Assembly (NCBI RefSeq): GCF_021462225.1
Contig: NC_061795.1
Location: forward strand, 51,243,380 to 51,307,379
Length of the DNA: 64,000 nucleotides
Origin: Girardinichthys multiradiatus
Taxonomy: Eukaryota > Chordata > Actinopteri > Cyprinodontiformes > Goodeidae
Reading direction: 5' to 3'
Shown: positions 63,811-64,000 of the stretch, piece after piece
Position numbering within the stretch: position 1 is the first letter of the stretch
How the letters are laid out: the number at the start of each line of letters is the position of its first letter
The notes under the pieces: model-generated
The model's input: only the letters and a program-made list of their open reading frames with translations
Database searches by the model: none
What the model was told of the DNA's origin: nothing
Translations under genes and position numbers: made by a program

Positions 63811-64000
63811 CGGGTGCAGAAGAGTAGAGTCTAGGGTGGAGGTCCACTTTCCAGCAGAACAATGACCCTAAACAAACAGTCAGAGCTACAATAAAGGTGT
63901 TTAGATCAAAGTATACACATGGGTTAGAATGGCTTAGTCAAAGTCCAGACCTAAGACCAACTGAGAATCTCTGGCAAGAATTAAAAACTGGTCTTCATTG
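63811..64000 (+). mobile_element. Tc1-like transposon, right half, cut by the window edge
   Basis: The sequence resumes the Tc1-type gene: 'actttccagcagaacaatga', 'cagtcagagctacaataaag', 'gttagaatggcttagtcaaa' and 'gagaatctctggcaagaat'. It corresponds to the FPQQDNDPK to WPSQSPDLN and NPIENLW region, with frames broken. Confidence 0.75.

Noticed and set aside
1..64000. CRISPR arrays, operons, prokaryotic defence or phage modules
   Set aside because: There are no direct repeat-spacer arrays or tightly packed prokaryotic genes. The repeats are eukaryotic transposons and microsatellites.
54785..64000. Upstream mmp15 catalytic exons
   Set aside because: No HExxHxxGxxH or neighbouring metalloproteinase sequence was found on the minus strand. 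The interval is intron filled with transposons.

Overview
The window looks like euchromatic DNA from a ray-finned (teleost) fish. It carries parts of two vertebrate genes cut into many short exons with GT-AG borders. Most of the rest is transposable elements typical of teleosts: L2, Rex1-like and Rex3 LINEs, an I/Nimb-like LINE, a BEL/Pao fragment, and several Tc1/mariner families with their short derivatives. There is no sign of prokaryotic or viral genome organisation.

Host genes. Both recognisable genes lie on the minus strand. The right one (45117..54768) is the 3' half of a membrane-type matrix metalloproteinase, best matching mmp15: a proline-rich hinge, four hemopexin blades, a transmembrane helix and a short tail ending in DWV. 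Its catalytic exons lie beyond the right edge, behind an intron of more than 9 kb. The left one (about 35.6 kb down to the left edge) is a chain of about 22 small phase-compatible exons. Five of them encode a repeated module of the form hydrophobic-x-W...PQP, separated by acidic linkers. This is the layout of the GARP region at the N terminus of the rod cyclic-nucleotide-gated channel subunit CNGB1. CNGB1 and MMP15 are also close neighbours on human chromosome 16q, which supports both calls. The channel domain itself is not in the window. I did not recognise the sequence of the later exons (4.7-6.7 kb), so the gene name is an inference.

Layout. 0-6.7 kb: late exons of the cngb1-like gene with decayed Tc1 pieces. 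7-10 kb: an intron with a GC-rich, RFX-box-bearing segment that may be a separate promoter. 10.1-17.9 kb: a 5'-truncated I/Nimb-like LINE abutting a nearly full-length L2 element. 18-35.6 kb: the first cngb1-like exons, interleaved with four Tc1-type transposons. One of these (29879..31507) has an uninterrupted 350-residue transposase with DD38E spacing. 36-45 kb: mostly intergenic sequence with transposon scraps and one unassigned exon candidate. 45-54.8 kb: mmp15, whose last intron holds a second nearly full-length L2 copy and whose second hemopexin intron holds a BEL/Pao fragment. 54.8-64 kb: the upstream mmp15 intron, which is a transposon graveyard. It ends in a three-level nest: a Tc1-like element split by an L2-like LINE, which is itself split by Rex3.

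The two L2 copies have different inactivating mutations. They sit antisense in introns of the two neighbouring host genes. No novel multi-gene system is evident. The points most worth following are the DD38E element, the nested insertion, the modular GARP-type exons (with a one-base frame break and a possible early-stop isoform), and the RFX-box promoter candidate.
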